A stretch of DNA of 63,202 bases from Candidatus Zixiibacteriota bacterium. Its GTDB lineage: Bacteria; Zixibacteria; MSB-5A5; RBG-16-43-9. The DNA lies in assembly GCA_030692925.1 (NCBI GenBank), contig JAUYBY010000078.1:1-63202 (forward strand), read 5' to 3'. The notes beneath the pieces were generated by a model that was not told where the DNA came from, made no database searches, and saw only the letters and a list, made by a program, of their open reading frames with translations. The position numbers and the translations under genes are program-made. Numbering within the stretch: position 1 is the first letter of the stretch; every line of letters begins with the position of its first letter. Below are positions 40,315-48,632 of the stretch, one piece after another.

Positions 40315-41283
40315 TCATTCCGATTCTTTATTCTCAAGCTGATCTTTATCCATTAAAACCTGAAGATGAGCCTCAACTGAAGAAGCTAAGGCTTTGAGAT
40401 TATACCCGCCCTCCAGGACTGAGACTATCTTTTCCTGACAGGTTTCCTCTGCTAATCTTTTTACCACCTGGGTTATTCTTTTAAACCCTTTTTCCGTCAA
40501 ATTGAGATTGGTCAGCGGATCGTCCTTATGCCCGTCGAAGCCTGCAGAGATGAAAATAAAATCCGGGACGAATTTCAAAGCCGCCGGATAAAGTATGGTC
40601 TCAAAAACCTCTATATACTCTAAATCCCCGCTCCCGGCAAACATAGGAATGTTCAAGGTATAACCCAGACCTTCCCCCTGCCCTTTTTCGCCTTCTTTTC
40701 CGGTGCCGGGATAGAAAGGATACTGGTGAATGCTGAAATAATATACTGAGGGGTCAGAATAGAAAGCTTTTTGAGTGCCGTTTCCGTGATGCGCATCCCA
40801 GTCCACAATCAGCACTTTTTTCAGCCCATATTTTTCCTGAACGTACCTTGCTCCCACTGCCACATTATTGAATATACAGAAACCCATCCCTCTGTTTGGC
40901 TCAGCATGGTGACCCGGAGGACGGACTGCGCAGAAGGCGTTTTTGACTTTTCCCTGTAACACTCCATCCACTCCTGCTAAAACCCCTCCCACAGCTAAAA
41001 GAGCAACCCGGTAAGTCTCTGAGGTGATAACCGTATCCGCATCCAGATGGCTGGGAGCATGTCTGGAGAACTCTTCTACCATCTGGATATATTCCCGTAG
41101 GTGAATCTTCTCTACCCACTCCAGAGAGGGATTATGCGGATCCATACGCTCCATCTCCGGAAGGTACTTTTTTTTCTCCAGGTGGTCCATCAGAAAGGAA
41201 AGCCGGGAAGGGTTTTCCGGATGACCTATCCCGGTCTCGTGCTTCAGATAATCCGGATGATATACTAATCCAGTAATTGACAT
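40315..41283 (-). CDS. Histone deacetylase family amidohydrolase
   Basis: A 322-residue zinc hydrolase of the arginase/deacetylase fold. Conserved motifs: GHPENPSRL, RPPGHHAEPNRGMGFCIFN with the charge-relay His-His pair, DWDAHHGNGTQ carrying the zinc Asp and His, and SAGFDGHKDDPL with the second zinc Asp, then LEGGYN. Bacterial relatives deacetylate polyamines, acetoin-pathway proteins or acetyl-lysine; the close acetyl-CoA genes in the window do not decide. It lies 27 nt upstream of the M1 peptidase gene on the same strand. Confidence 0.93.
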   Translation of the reverse strand: MSITGLVYHPDYLKHETGIGHPENPSRLSFLMDHLEKKKYLPEMERMDPHNPSLEWVEKIHLREYIQMVEEFSRHAPSHLDADTVITSETYRVALLAVGGVLAGVDGVLQGKVKNAFCAVRPPGHHAEPNRGMGFCIFNNVAVGARYVQEKYGLKKVLIVDWDAHHGNGTQKAFYSDPSVYYFSIHQYPFYPGTGKEGEKGQGEGLGYTLNIPMFAGSGDLEYIEVFETILYPAALKFVPDFIFISAGFDGHKDDPLTNLNLTEKGFKRITQVVKRLAEETCQEKIVSVLEGGYNLKALASSVEAHLQVLMDKDQLENKESE

Positions 41284-41415
41284 TTTTTTATTAACTGTTC
41301 AGAAGCTCTTCTCTTTTACCTTTAAGCCTGATCATCAAGTATAATTAAACTTTTCAGTAAGGAGAAGTCAAGTAAGTTAGAATGATTTTTTCAGTTATCA
41401 AAAGGCGAGGAAACC

Positions 41416-41537
41416 TGCTCCTTGTTGGTCTCCAGACCAACAAGGTTCCTTTGGTGCTTTGATTAACGAGGCTCCGTTGGTGAGGACACCAACGGAAAGC
41501 GAGGGAATGCTGGTCGTTGGTCTCCTGACCAACGACC
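41416..41537. repeat. GTTGGT-type REP units downstream of the transposase
   Basis: Three hairpins: TGCTC then CTTGTTGGTC-TCCA-GACCAACAAG (41416-41445), CCGTTGGTG-AGGA-CACCAACGG (41474-41495), and GGTCGTTGGTC-TCCT-GACCAACGACC (41512-41537). The last ends 2 nt before the transposase stop codon. A degenerate TTTGGTGC... copy sits between. Confidence 0.9.
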
Positions 41538-41539
41538 AA

Positions 41540-42085
41540 TCATACAAGGTCTCTAGGATCGGTCAATTTAAAGAACTTAAAAGGTTTCTCAGATAAGTAA
41601 TAGGCTGCGCTTGAATAAGGGTGGTCCTCTGGATAATCAACTAATCTCCATTCAGGTTGAATCGGATTATTATGAATATATTCAGCTTTCTGTAATAGAA
41701 ATTTAGCTGAATAGATATTTTTAAAGTTAGTGTCCCTCTTCCAGATTTGATATAATCTATCCTTCTTTTTCACCATAAATTTACTCAATAAATGAGGATC
41801 TGTTTCTTTCATAACCTTAATTATCTGGTTGGCGGTAAATTTGTGGAAATCCTGGTTTACTTTTTCCATTCTATTCTCGCCTAAGAGTTTTAGAATGAGA
41901 TGAAGGTGATCCGGCATTAAGACAAATGCATAAATATTAACCCATTCATTCCTGGTAATAAAATTCAGACTATCTAAGATTATATCAACATAGATAACAT
42001 CGTGAAAAATAGGAACCCATTTAATAATGGTAGAAGTGACAAAGAAAAGATGTTCTTTTTCAAAATCTCTTACTTGTTGTTTCAT
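41540..42085 (-). CDS. REP-associated tyrosine transposase (RAYT)
   Basis: A 181-residue Y1/HUH-type single-strand transposase of the IS200-like superfamily. Visible motifs: FFVTSTIIKW strand, the HUH motif MPDHLHLIL, a QKAEYIHNNPI helix whose Tyr is the predicted nucleophile, and a final HPYSSAAYY. The spacing and lack of a TnpB partner fit the RAYT group (Y1_Tnp) that mobilises REP palindromes. It is flanked on both sides by GTTGGT REP hairpins and looks intact, so it could act on these elements in trans. Ribosome binding site is weak (upstream is immediately repeat sequence). Confidence 0.92.
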   Translation of the reverse strand: MKQQVRDFEKEHLFFVTSTIIKWVPIFHDVIYVDIILDSLNFITRNEWVNIYAFVLMPDHLHLILKLLGENRMEKVNQDFHKFTANQIIKVMKETDPHLLSKFMVKKKDRLYQIWKRDTNFKNIYSAKFLLQKAEYIHNNPIQPEWRLVDYPEDHPYSSAAYYLSEKPFKFFKLTDPRDLV

Positions 42086-42100
42086 ATAATTCTACCCCTT

Positions 42101-42284
42101 GGTTGGTGAGGACACCAACCGAGAGCATCGTCTTGCTCCTTGTTGGTCTCCTGACCAACAAGGAGCAATGTATCTATAGACAACAGGGCTCCGTTGGTGG
42201 GGACACCAACGGAGAGCACAGTTCTGCTGGTCGTTGGTCTCCTGACCAACGAGGCCTCCCCCTGTTGGTGAGGACACCAACAGG
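42101..42284. repeat. GTTGGT-type REP cluster upstream of the transposase
   Basis: Five hairpins in alternating orientation: GGTTGGTG-AGGA-CACCAACC (42101-42120), CCTTGTTGGTC-TCCT-GACCAACAAGG (42138-42163), CCGTTGGTG-GGGA-CACCAACGG (42191-42212), CGTTGGTC-TCCT-GACCAACG (42232-42251) and CCTGTTGGTG-AGGA-CACCAACAGG (42261-42284). GAGCA or TGCTC lies beside most of them. Confidence 0.92.
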
Positions 42285-42300
42285 AAGCAACCGATTTCTT

Positions 42301-43665
42301 TCACACTTTCTTGGTTTTCCATCTTCCCAACTTAAACCAGAGAGCTAAAGCTACCCCCTTAGCTATTGAAGTCAAGGTTATCGCCCACCATATCCCGGAG
42401 ACACCGAGATTTAGCTTAATAGCTAAGAGGTAAGCTAAGGGAATCCTCAAAAGGGAGCCAGGCACTGAGACTATCATCGGTGGAAAGGTATTACCTGCCC
42501 CGGAAAAGGCTCCCTCCAGAACTATCTCTATTGCCATAAAGATTTGAGATAGAGCCATAATTCGCAGGTAATTAATTCCAATTTTAATAACTTTCTCATC
42601 TGATATGAAAAAAGCTGAAATATATTGTGGAATGGACAGAAACAGCACCGAGATAAAGCCAGTGATGGTAATCGCAATCAAGACTGTTCTCCAGGCTGAT
42701 TTCTCAGCCCTTTCCGGTTTTTTCGCTCCTAAGTTCTGACCAACTAAGGCAGCCGCCGCCATGGAGAATCCAAAGCAGGTAAGGTAGGACAAAGATTCAG
42801 ACCTGTTTCCTATGCCTAAAGCCGCAATAGCATCAGTTCCAAAATGAGCAGTTATCTTATTTAGAAATAAATAGACCAAGCTGAAGACTATTCCAGCAAT
42901 TGAGGTCGGTGCTCCAATTTTGACAATCCGGTAGATCGTTTTAAGCTCAAGTTTTGGCTGATGTTTTAAACTTAACCTGAAAGGAAGTTTTCCTTTAACT
43001 ATGTAACTTTTAAAAAGCATCACAGCTAAGAATTGGGAAATAACTGTAGCTATTGCTGCCCCGGATGCTCCCATCTTAGGAAAAGGACCCAAACCGAAGA
43101 TCAAGACCGGATCTAATAAGATATTAAAGCTCACTGCTATCAGAGCCACCTTTAAAGGGGTCTTGGTATCTCCTGAGGCTCTGAAGATACCGCTTAAGAT
43201 ATCTATCAGGAAAAAAAGTGGAGCACCCAAGAAAATTATGCGCAGATATTTCGTTCCAATTGCGGTGACCTCCTGAGGAGTCCCCATCAGATTGAAAAAT
43301 TGGGGAGTCAAAATTATTCCCATAACAGCCAAGAGGGATGAGCCTATCAGTGCAAAAAGAAAAGCCTGTTCTGAGATGTGGGATGCCTGAGACAGGTCTT
43401 TCGCTCCGATAGACCTTGAGACTAAAGCCACCACCCCGATGGAGATAATTGCCGCTAACGAATAAATAATCCAGATAACGAAAACTGAGGAGATCACCGC
43501 AGCTAAGTAGGTTGCTCCCAACTTTCCTACCCAGAAGGCATTGGCAATCGAGAAGAAAGTCTCCAGAAACATAGAGGTAACCGCAGGCCAGGCAAGATGC
43601 AAGATATTTTTGGTGATATTTCCAGAAGTTAAATCTATAACTTTTTGCTCTTTTATTTCTACCAT
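42301..43665 (-). CDS. MATE-family efflux transporter
   Basis: A 454-residue antiporter with twelve hydrophobic segments arranged as two similar six-helix halves. The N-terminus LTSGNITKNILHLAWPAVTSMFLETFFSIANAFWVGKLG is typical of the DinF/NorM superfamily, and FKSYIVKG, GIGNRSESL and FGFSMAAAALVGQNLGA mark the second half. It probably exports cationic drugs or metabolites using Na+ or H+. Its stop lies 17 nt from the REP cluster. No regulator is adjacent. Confidence 0.93.
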   Translation of the reverse strand: MVEIKEQKVIDLTSGNITKNILHLAWPAVTSMFLETFFSIANAFWVGKLGATYLAAVISSVFVIWIIYSLAAIISIGVVALVSRSIGAKDLSQASHISEQAFLFALIGSSLLAVMGIILTPQFFNLMGTPQEVTAIGTKYLRIIFLGAPLFFLIDILSGIFRASGDTKTPLKVALIAVSFNILLDPVLIFGLGPFPKMGASGAAIATVISQFLAVMLFKSYIVKGKLPFRLSLKHQPKLELKTIYRIVKIGAPTSIAGIVFSLVYLFLNKITAHFGTDAIAALGIGNRSESLSYLTCFGFSMAAAALVGQNLGAKKPERAEKSAWRTVLIAITITGFISVLFLSIPQYISAFFISDEKVIKIGINYLRIMALSQIFMAIEIVLEGAFSGAGNTFPPMIVSVPGSLLRIPLAYLLAIKLNLGVSGIWWAITLTSIAKGVALALWFKLGRWKTKKV

Positions 43666-43679
43666 GATTTTTTCTCACC

Positions 43680-43770
43680 TGTCATTCTGAGGGAGTCCAG
43701 ATGGACGACCGAAGAATCTGTCGAATTTGACCTTGAGGCAGATTCTTCGCCCTGCGGGCTCAGAATGACA
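43680..43770. repeat. Cloverleaf element, GTCATTCTGAG type, best copy
   Basis: Outer arms TGTCATTCTGAG (43680-43691) and CTCAGAATGACA (43759-43770). Inside are a left hairpin GTCC-AGAT-GGAC (43695-43706), a middle stem CGAAGAATCTG (43710-43720) / CAGATTCTTCG (43739-43749) and a right hairpin GCCC-TGC-GGGC (43749-43759). It lies just upstream of the MATE gene. Confidence 0.8.
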
Positions 43771-43800
43771 AAATAACACTTCCCGCACAGTCACTTTTAA

Positions 43801-43894
43801 CCTCCGACCAACAAGGCTCCATTGGTGAGGACACCAACGGAGAGCAGTGCTTTCTCCTTGCCTTTAGCTTGTAGCTTTAAGCCTTAAGACTATA
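43801..43894. repeat. Decayed REP doublet and 7-bp array over the lipA stop
   Basis: A truncated GACCAACAAGG half followed by CATTGGTG-AGGA-CACCAACGG and AGAGCA (43801-43846), then units GCCTTTA, GCTTGTA, GCTTTAA, GCCTTAA, GACTATA, GACTGTT in 7-nt phase from 43860. The array overlaps the last codons and stop of lipA (43877), so the protein end VYSLKA is repeat-encoded. Confidence 0.75.
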
Positions 43895-44746
43895 GACTGT
43901 TTTTCCCGCATGATACGAGCTTCTCACCAGAGGACCTGATTCCACTCTCATAAAACCAATCTTTTCGCCTGTTTTTCTGAGCTTCTCAAAATCCTCAGGC
44001 GGATAATATTTCACAACCGGGAGATGCTTATCCGAAGGAGAAAGATACTGTCCTATAGTGAGCAGGTCACACTTGATGTCTTTCAGGTCTTGCATCAGTT
44101 CAATTATCTCCTCCCATTCCTCTCCCATACCGATGATAATTCCGGACTTGGTCAGGATGGAACTGTCATAATCCTTTGAAGCTCGAAGCAGATTCAAAGA
44201 CCTTTGATAGTCCGCGCCTTTTCTGACTATGGGATAAAGTCTTTTCACCGTTTCCAGGTTATGATTCAAAACGAAAGGTTTTTCCGTGAGAACGATCTTC
44301 AATGATTCAAGGTCACCTTTAAAATCCGGGACCAAAACCTCAACTTTACATTCCAGATTTGATTCTCTTATCTTTTTTATCACTTCAGCAAAGTGCGAAG
44401 CTCCTCCATCTTCCAAATCATCCCTGGTTACTGAGGTGATCACCACATACTCCAGACCCAATTTTCTTACCGCCTCAGCGATGTGCAGAGGTTCTGAGAC
44501 ACCTAAAGGTAAAGGGACTCCTCTATCTACATCACAAAAACTACAACCTCGGGTGCAAATTCTGCCTAAGATCAGGAAGGTTGCTGTTTTTTCCTCAAAA
44601 CAGGTCCCAATATTAGGACAGTTCGCCTCCTGACAGACCGTATGCAGATCAAGCAAGGATAAAAGGGACTTGACCTTTCTATAATTCTCCCCTAACGGAG
44701 GTTTTACCTTTAGCCAGAGAGGAAGTCTTTCTCTTTTGATTTTCAT
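43877..44746 (-). CDS. lipA: Lipoyl synthase
   Basis: Radical SAM enzyme inserting two sulfurs into octanoyl groups on lipoate-dependent proteins. The auxiliary cluster cysteines lie in CQEANCPNIGTCF and the radical SAM motif is CTRGCSFC, followed by GVSEPLHIAEAV; TSVTRDDLEDGGA and HNLETVKRLYP are also typical. I start at ATG 44746 (MKIKRERLPLWLKVKPPLGE) with AAGGGATGAT before it, 290 residues as usual. A longer frame from 44860 is encoded by REP hairpins and is rejected. No lipB or glycine-cleavage gene is adjacent. Confidence 0.94.
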   Translation of the reverse strand: MKIKRERLPLWLKVKPPLGENYRKVKSLLSLLDLHTVCQEANCPNIGTCFEEKTATFLILGRICTRGCSFCDVDRGVPLPLGVSEPLHIAEAVRKLGLEYVVITSVTRDDLEDGGASHFAEVIKKIRESNLECKVEVLVPDFKGDLESLKIVLTEKPFVLNHNLETVKRLYPIVRKGADYQRSLNLLRASKDYDSSILTKSGIIIGMGEEWEEIIELMQDLKDIKCDLLTIGQYLSPSDKHLPVVKYYPPEDFEKLRKTGEKIGFMRVESGPLVRSSYHAGKTVYSLKA

Positions 44747-44760
44747 ATCATCCCTTATCT

Positions 44761-44916
44761 CCGTTGGTGTGGACACCAACGGAGAGCACCACCCTGCTTC
44801 TCGTTGGTCTCCTGACCAACGACCAATTCTTCTGCTCCTTGTTGGTCTCCGAACCAACAAGGTTCCTTTGGTGCTCTGACCAATGAAGCTCAGTTGGTGA
44901 GGACACCTACTGAGAG
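44761..44916. repeat. GTTGGT-type REP cluster upstream of lipA
   Basis: Four hairpins in alternating types: CCGTTGGTG-TGGA-CACCAACGG (44761-44782), CGTTGGTC-TCCT-GACCAACG (44802-44821), CCTTGTTGGT...ACCAACAAGG (44837-44862) and AGTTGGTG-AGGA-CACCTACT (44892-44911, one mismatch), the last followed by GAGC. Confidence 0.88.
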
Positions 44917-44990
44917 CTTTGGGCGGGGAAACCCCGCCCTACAGTCTTTCGCCACGCTCACGATACCCGAGTCACGGTCACGGTTCTTTG

Positions 44991-45032
44991 TCTTTATCCG
45001 TCATTCATCATTCGTAATCCGACATAATCTTT
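44991..45032. repeat. 7-bp phased array in the lipA-trxB divergent gap
   Basis: TCTTTAT, CCGTCAT, TCATCAT, TCGTAAT, CCGACAT, AATCTTT in phase. The unit CCGTCAT is shared with the array at 31253-31294. It ends 13 nt upstream of the trxB -35 hexamer. Confidence 0.75.
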
Positions 45033-45045
45033 TAAAATTTTTCAA

Positions 45046-45074
45046 TTGACAATCACAAAAATTATCCGTAAAAT
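45046..45074 (+). promoter_or_regulatory. trxB promoter
   Basis: Perfect -35 TTGACA (45046-45051), 17-nt spacer and -10 TAAAAT (45069-45074) within A+T-rich DNA. The transcript would have a leader of about 120 nt, including GTCACGGGCGGGATAAATTT-like sequence, before the trxB ribosome binding site. Confidence 0.7.
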
Positions 45075-45200
45075 AATTTTTAAGCAATCCGTCACGGGCG
45101 GGATAAATTTAACCTGTGGAGGCACAAAAATCAAGTTAAACAGCTTTTTGAGAAATCCTAAATTTAAGTTTTTAGACCATTTTTAAACTCAGAGGATAAA

Positions 45201-46181
45201 ATGCCGGAATTATTCTTCAAAACTCCTATGGAAAGTAAACATCCGGAGGAAAAAGGTAAGGTTTATGATTTGATAATCCTGGGCGGGGGCCCTGCAGGAC
45301 TATCTGCAGCACTTTACGCTGGACGAGCCAGGCTGGATACCCTTTTGATAGAAAAAAATCTGCCCGGAGGACAGATCTCGATTACCGATTGGGTGGAGAA
45401 CTATCCCGGTTTCCCGGAAGGTATAACCGGGCTGGACCTTGCAAAAAAATTTGAGGATCATGCCAGGAAATTCGGAACCAGGATAGTTCTGGAGGAAGTG
45501 GTGGATGTGGACCTCAAATCAGAGCCTAAGATTATTAAGACCTCTCAGGGAGAGTATCGTGCACACGCTATAATTTTAGCCACTGGAAACGAGCCCAGGA
45601 AATTAAATATACCGGGGGAGGAGAAATTTAAAGGCAAGGGTGTATCTTATTGCGCCACCTGTGATGGGCCCTTTTTCAAAGATAAAGACATAGTCATTGT
45701 GGGATGCGGAAATTCCGGGGTTCAGGAAGGACTTTATCTTTTGCGGTTTGTAAAGAGCATCACCTTTGTGGAACGCCTTCAATGTCACAATGCGGAAAAA
45801 ATCCTGATGGAGAGGGCATTGAAAGAGCCGAAGATGAAATTTTATTATGAGCATGAGCTGGTCTCCATTGACGGTAAGGATAAAGTGGAATCTGTAACTG
45901 CCATTAATCTGAAGACCAAGGAGAAAATGGTGATCCCCGTTCAGGGCGTCTTTTTCTACGTAGGATTAGTGCCAAAAACTGAATTCCTGAGAGGAAAGGT
46001 AGACTGCGATCCTTACTGCTATGTCATCTGTAACGAGAACTCCTGCACCTCAGTCCCGGGAGTTTTTGCAGCAGGTGATGTGAGAATGAAAGACGTCAAG
46101 CAGATAGTTACCGCAGTGGCAGAGGGCGCTATTGCGGCAACTATGGCCTTGAAGTATCTGGAAGGGAAAAAGGAAATGTAG
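45201..46181 (+). CDS. trxB: Thioredoxin-disulfide reductase
   Basis: FAD enzyme passing electrons from NAD(P)H to thioredoxin. The 326 residues contain the FAD motif ILGGGPAGLSAALYAGRA, the redox-active CATC within SYCATCDGPFF, a second nucleotide motif VGCGNSGVQEGLYL and the closing GVFAAGDVR. The second motif has GCGNSG rather than the usual GGGNSA and lacks the Arg pair typical of NADPH binding nearby, so NADH or ferredoxin-linked use is possible. Ribosome binding site AGAGGAT. Monocistronic. Confidence 0.92.
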   Translation: MPELFFKTPMESKHPEEKGKVYDLIILGGGPAGLSAALYAGRARLDTLLIEKNLPGGQISITDWVENYPGFPEGITGLDLAKKFEDHARKFGTRIVLEEVVDVDLKSEPKIIKTSQGEYRAHAIILATGNEPRKLNIPGEEKFKGKGVSYCATCDGPFFKDKDIVIVGCGNSGVQEGLYLLRFVKSITFVERLQCHNAEKILMERALKEPKMKFYYEHELVSIDGKDKVESVTAINLKTKEKMVIPVQGVFFYVGLVPKTEFLRGKVDCDPYCYVICNENSCTSVPGVFAAGDVRMKDVKQIVTAVAEGAIAATMALKYLEGKKEM

Positions 46182-46287
46182 CGGAGGTCTTCAGACCTCC
46201 ATTTGTCTTTCGTAGTGCGACCCTTTTAGGGTCGCCTATGACTCTGGTGTGTCAACCTTCAGGTCTACCATTAGTAAAGCTAAAGCT
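46179..46287. repeat. REP-like units between trxB and the DUF2254-like gene
   Basis: GTAG then CGGAGGTC-TTC-AGACCTCC (46179-46201, its G overlapping the trxB stop region), a GTAG-TGCGACCC-TTTT-AGGGTCGC unit (about 46211-46232) and GTAAAGCTAAAGCTTTAC (about 46268-46285) ending at the stop of the convergent gene. They may serve as a bidirectional terminator region. Confidence 0.8.
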
Positions 46288-48558
46288 TTACTCGCCAGGA
46301 TGTTCCTCGAGGTCCTTCCGCAACCTATCTACAAACTTAATAATATCTTCCTTTTTCAGCTGAGAAAGCAACTCATCTTCAAAAGACAAATGTAGTCTAT
46401 TTAGCCTTAAATGATCTGGGTCAATCCTTCGAAGCTCATTGAACAAAAGTTCCTTATGTTCAGGATATTTCTTACAATATTCACTCCAGAATTTATCTTT
46501 AACCTGTTTTAAAAAATTAGTATAAACTACTTCAGAGCCATTTAAAATACATAAATATGTAGCTCTCTCAAGAATACGTATGGGGTCGAAGCCATATGCA
46601 TTCTTCTGTTTTTCTAAAAATGAATTGGCAATCGAAACAATGATATCAATTATTTTATTTACGCTTTCTACCAGAGATAGTTCATTAAATTCGTTTCCGA
46701 TCCTCAACAAATTATCAAGTATTTGTAATTCACCGGGCTTCGTAATTTCTTTATGATAATGGTAAATTCTCCAATAATTTGAAATTATCCATTCAATATT
46801 ATCTAGAATTTCTTTTTTCTGTATACTATCGATAATATCTAACTGATAAAATTTCAACAAAACCATTGCGATATGTTCGATATTTGCATCTATATAATGA
46901 ATAAGAAAAGATTCTTTCTCTGCGGCATATTTTGATAACTCATCATAAAAATGCCAAACTTCGTGTCCGAAGTCTATTATACTTTTTATCAAGTGCTTCT
47001 TATCTTGATCGGTGGTTTTGGGATCTTGAATTTTATTGTAGACCTCATCAAAGATGTATGGCATAGCTGTCTGTTTTCCGAGATAAACAAAATCCCCAAG
47101 AGAAAACTCCATTTCCACTAAAGAAATAATGCCCATCTCTTTTATCTTCACATATAAGCTTATTATCTGTTGCACCTTCTCTAATATTCTCTTCGATAAT
47201 AACCCATGATCGATATTTCTGCTGTAAAGAATAGCCCTTAACAATATACTGTAAGCCTTCAGGGGATTAGCGATAAGATAGCTAGTATTTGGTTTTAATA
47301 ACCCATACATGGCAATTTTTGAAAGATAGTCTAAAATTTTGTTTACATCTGTTTGAGACCCTTTAACAATAAGAGCTAATCCAATGTTTCTTAATTTTAT
47401 AGAACCTTGTATCCCTATATCAAACAATTCTGCATTTAAACCTTTTTCAATATTCTGTACCATATACCCTGTGGCGAGTATACAATGAGGATATTCATTC
47501 AATGGATTTGTTCTATAGCGTATTTCTGTGCATTTAATGGCTATTTGGGAGAGACAATTAAGTATCTTTTCCGAAACTGCGAAGTCTTTTAAAGTTATTC
47601 CTTGGATAGACAATAATTTCTCAAAAATGTCTAACAAAAAAGCGTCATGGGAGTAATCTAGTGATAGGAAAGGAGAAGATGGCATGAAAGTTCCGTCTTT
47701 AACCTCAATATACTTATAAACCAATGAGTATACAGCGTCAACACCCTTTCCGGTAACCTGGTAATCTTTTCGTAGTTGGTAAGTTTGGATAAGAGAGTAA
47801 ATCTCATCTAAGTAGTTTTTAACACCATTAAATAGATTTGGAAGACGAAATATTGCTGCCCCTCTAAGTCGATCACGCTCTTCCTCTTTGCTGCTGTTGA
47901 TCTTTATATCGTTTTGGGCTAGTCTAATTACCTTTGCTTTTATTAATCTATCTAAATACTTGTCAATCTTATTTAACAATTTAATACCTTTTTTATGGTG
48001 ATGAATTATTTGATAAATAGGATCGATAAGATTTGAAATATGAGCATATTGTTTTCGGAGTAGGTAAAAGATTATTATGAGAAAAAAGAACAACAAAACC
48101 ACTTCATAGATTAACAAGTAATTGATAGGTAGCAATGCAAATAGAAAAAATGCAAAGGAAATACTAGCAATCGTTACAAAGATATACCTATTAATCTTAT
48201 CTTTCCTGAAATTACTTAGAATAGTCGGAGTGTATCTCTCAGCAGCTTGCTGTATTGCGAAAAGCGACAAGGAAAATGTAATTGCGAGAACCGTAAAAGT
48301 TGCTGCTCCAAGTGTTATAAAAAGAGTAGGAAAAAAGCTTGTTAAATTTCCAAAAGAATCTACATTTAATCTAATCAAGAAATTTCCAATTTGTGAATGA
48401 TACTTGTATAAAAGAGAAACTGAAATGCTTAAAATAATTAAAAAAAGCCCCCATTTCAAAACTCGTCTTACAGAGTAAGAACTTTCTAAAACCTTAGAAC
48501 GGATAATCAAGTATAATCTAGAAAATAATTCAGTTAGCTTTGAAATAATCTTTTTCAA
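46288..48558 (-). CDS. DUF2254-like membrane protein with long helical cytosolic domain
   Basis: A 756-residue protein. Four hydrophobic segments lie in the first 170 residues (about 35-55, 75-100, 122-145, 148-168). The segment FSLSLFAIQQAAERYTPTILSNF between the second and third closely matches the DUF2254 family signature. The remaining nearly 590 residues are soluble, rich in Ile, Leu, Lys and Glu, and almost wholly helical by composition. The gene is more A+T rich than its neighbours, which suggests later acquisition. I know no function for this architecture; membrane sensing or scaffolding would be guesses. Confidence 0.75.
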   Translation of the reverse strand: MKKIISKLTELFSRLYLIIRSKVLESSYSVRRVLKWGLFLIILSISVSLLYKYHSQIGNFLIRLNVDSFGNLTSFFPTLFITLGAATFTVLAITFSLSLFAIQQAAERYTPTILSNFRKDKINRYIFVTIASISFAFFLFALLPINYLLIYEVVLLFFFLIIIFYLLRKQYAHISNLIDPIYQIIHHHKKGIKLLNKIDKYLDRLIKAKVIRLAQNDIKINSSKEEERDRLRGAAIFRLPNLFNGVKNYLDEIYSLIQTYQLRKDYQVTGKGVDAVYSLVYKYIEVKDGTFMPSSPFLSLDYSHDAFLLDIFEKLLSIQGITLKDFAVSEKILNCLSQIAIKCTEIRYRTNPLNEYPHCILATGYMVQNIEKGLNAELFDIGIQGSIKLRNIGLALIVKGSQTDVNKILDYLSKIAMYGLLKPNTSYLIANPLKAYSILLRAILYSRNIDHGLLSKRILEKVQQIISLYVKIKEMGIISLVEMEFSLGDFVYLGKQTAMPYIFDEVYNKIQDPKTTDQDKKHLIKSIIDFGHEVWHFYDELSKYAAEKESFLIHYIDANIEHIAMVLLKFYQLDIIDSIQKKEILDNIEWIISNYWRIYHYHKEITKPGELQILDNLLRIGNEFNELSLVESVNKIIDIIVSIANSFLEKQKNAYGFDPIRILERATYLCILNGSEVVYTNFLKQVKDKFWSEYCKKYPEHKELLFNELRRIDPDHLRLNRLHLSFEDELLSQLKKEDIIKFVDRLRKDLEEHPGE

Positions 48559-48603
48559 ACATCCTCCTAAATAGGGAATTTTTCGTAGTTAATCCATGTT
48601 ACA

Positions 48604-48632
48604 ATTAAGATATAGTAATAATTGTTTGTCAA
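48604..48632 (-). promoter_or_regulatory. Promoter of the DUF2254-like gene
   Basis: On the minus strand, perfect -35 TTGACA (48632-48627), 17-nt spacer and -10 CTTAAT (48609-48604), 45 nt before the start codon at 48558. Confidence 0.55.

Noticed and set aside
42101..42284. Clustered repeats as a CRISPR array
   Set aside because: Units are themselves palindromes in alternating orientation, spacing is irregular, there are no unique equal-length spacers and no cas gene.
42092..42348. Open frames on both strands through REP clusters, encoding LVxxPT-rich peptides
   Set aside because: They are translations of GTTGGT hairpins in whichever frame stays open; the same peptides appear at every REP cluster and lack their own ribosome binding sites.
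44747..44860. Longer lipA start at 44860
   Set aside because: The added 38 residues are REP-encoded, and a normal start with a ribosome binding site exists at 44746.
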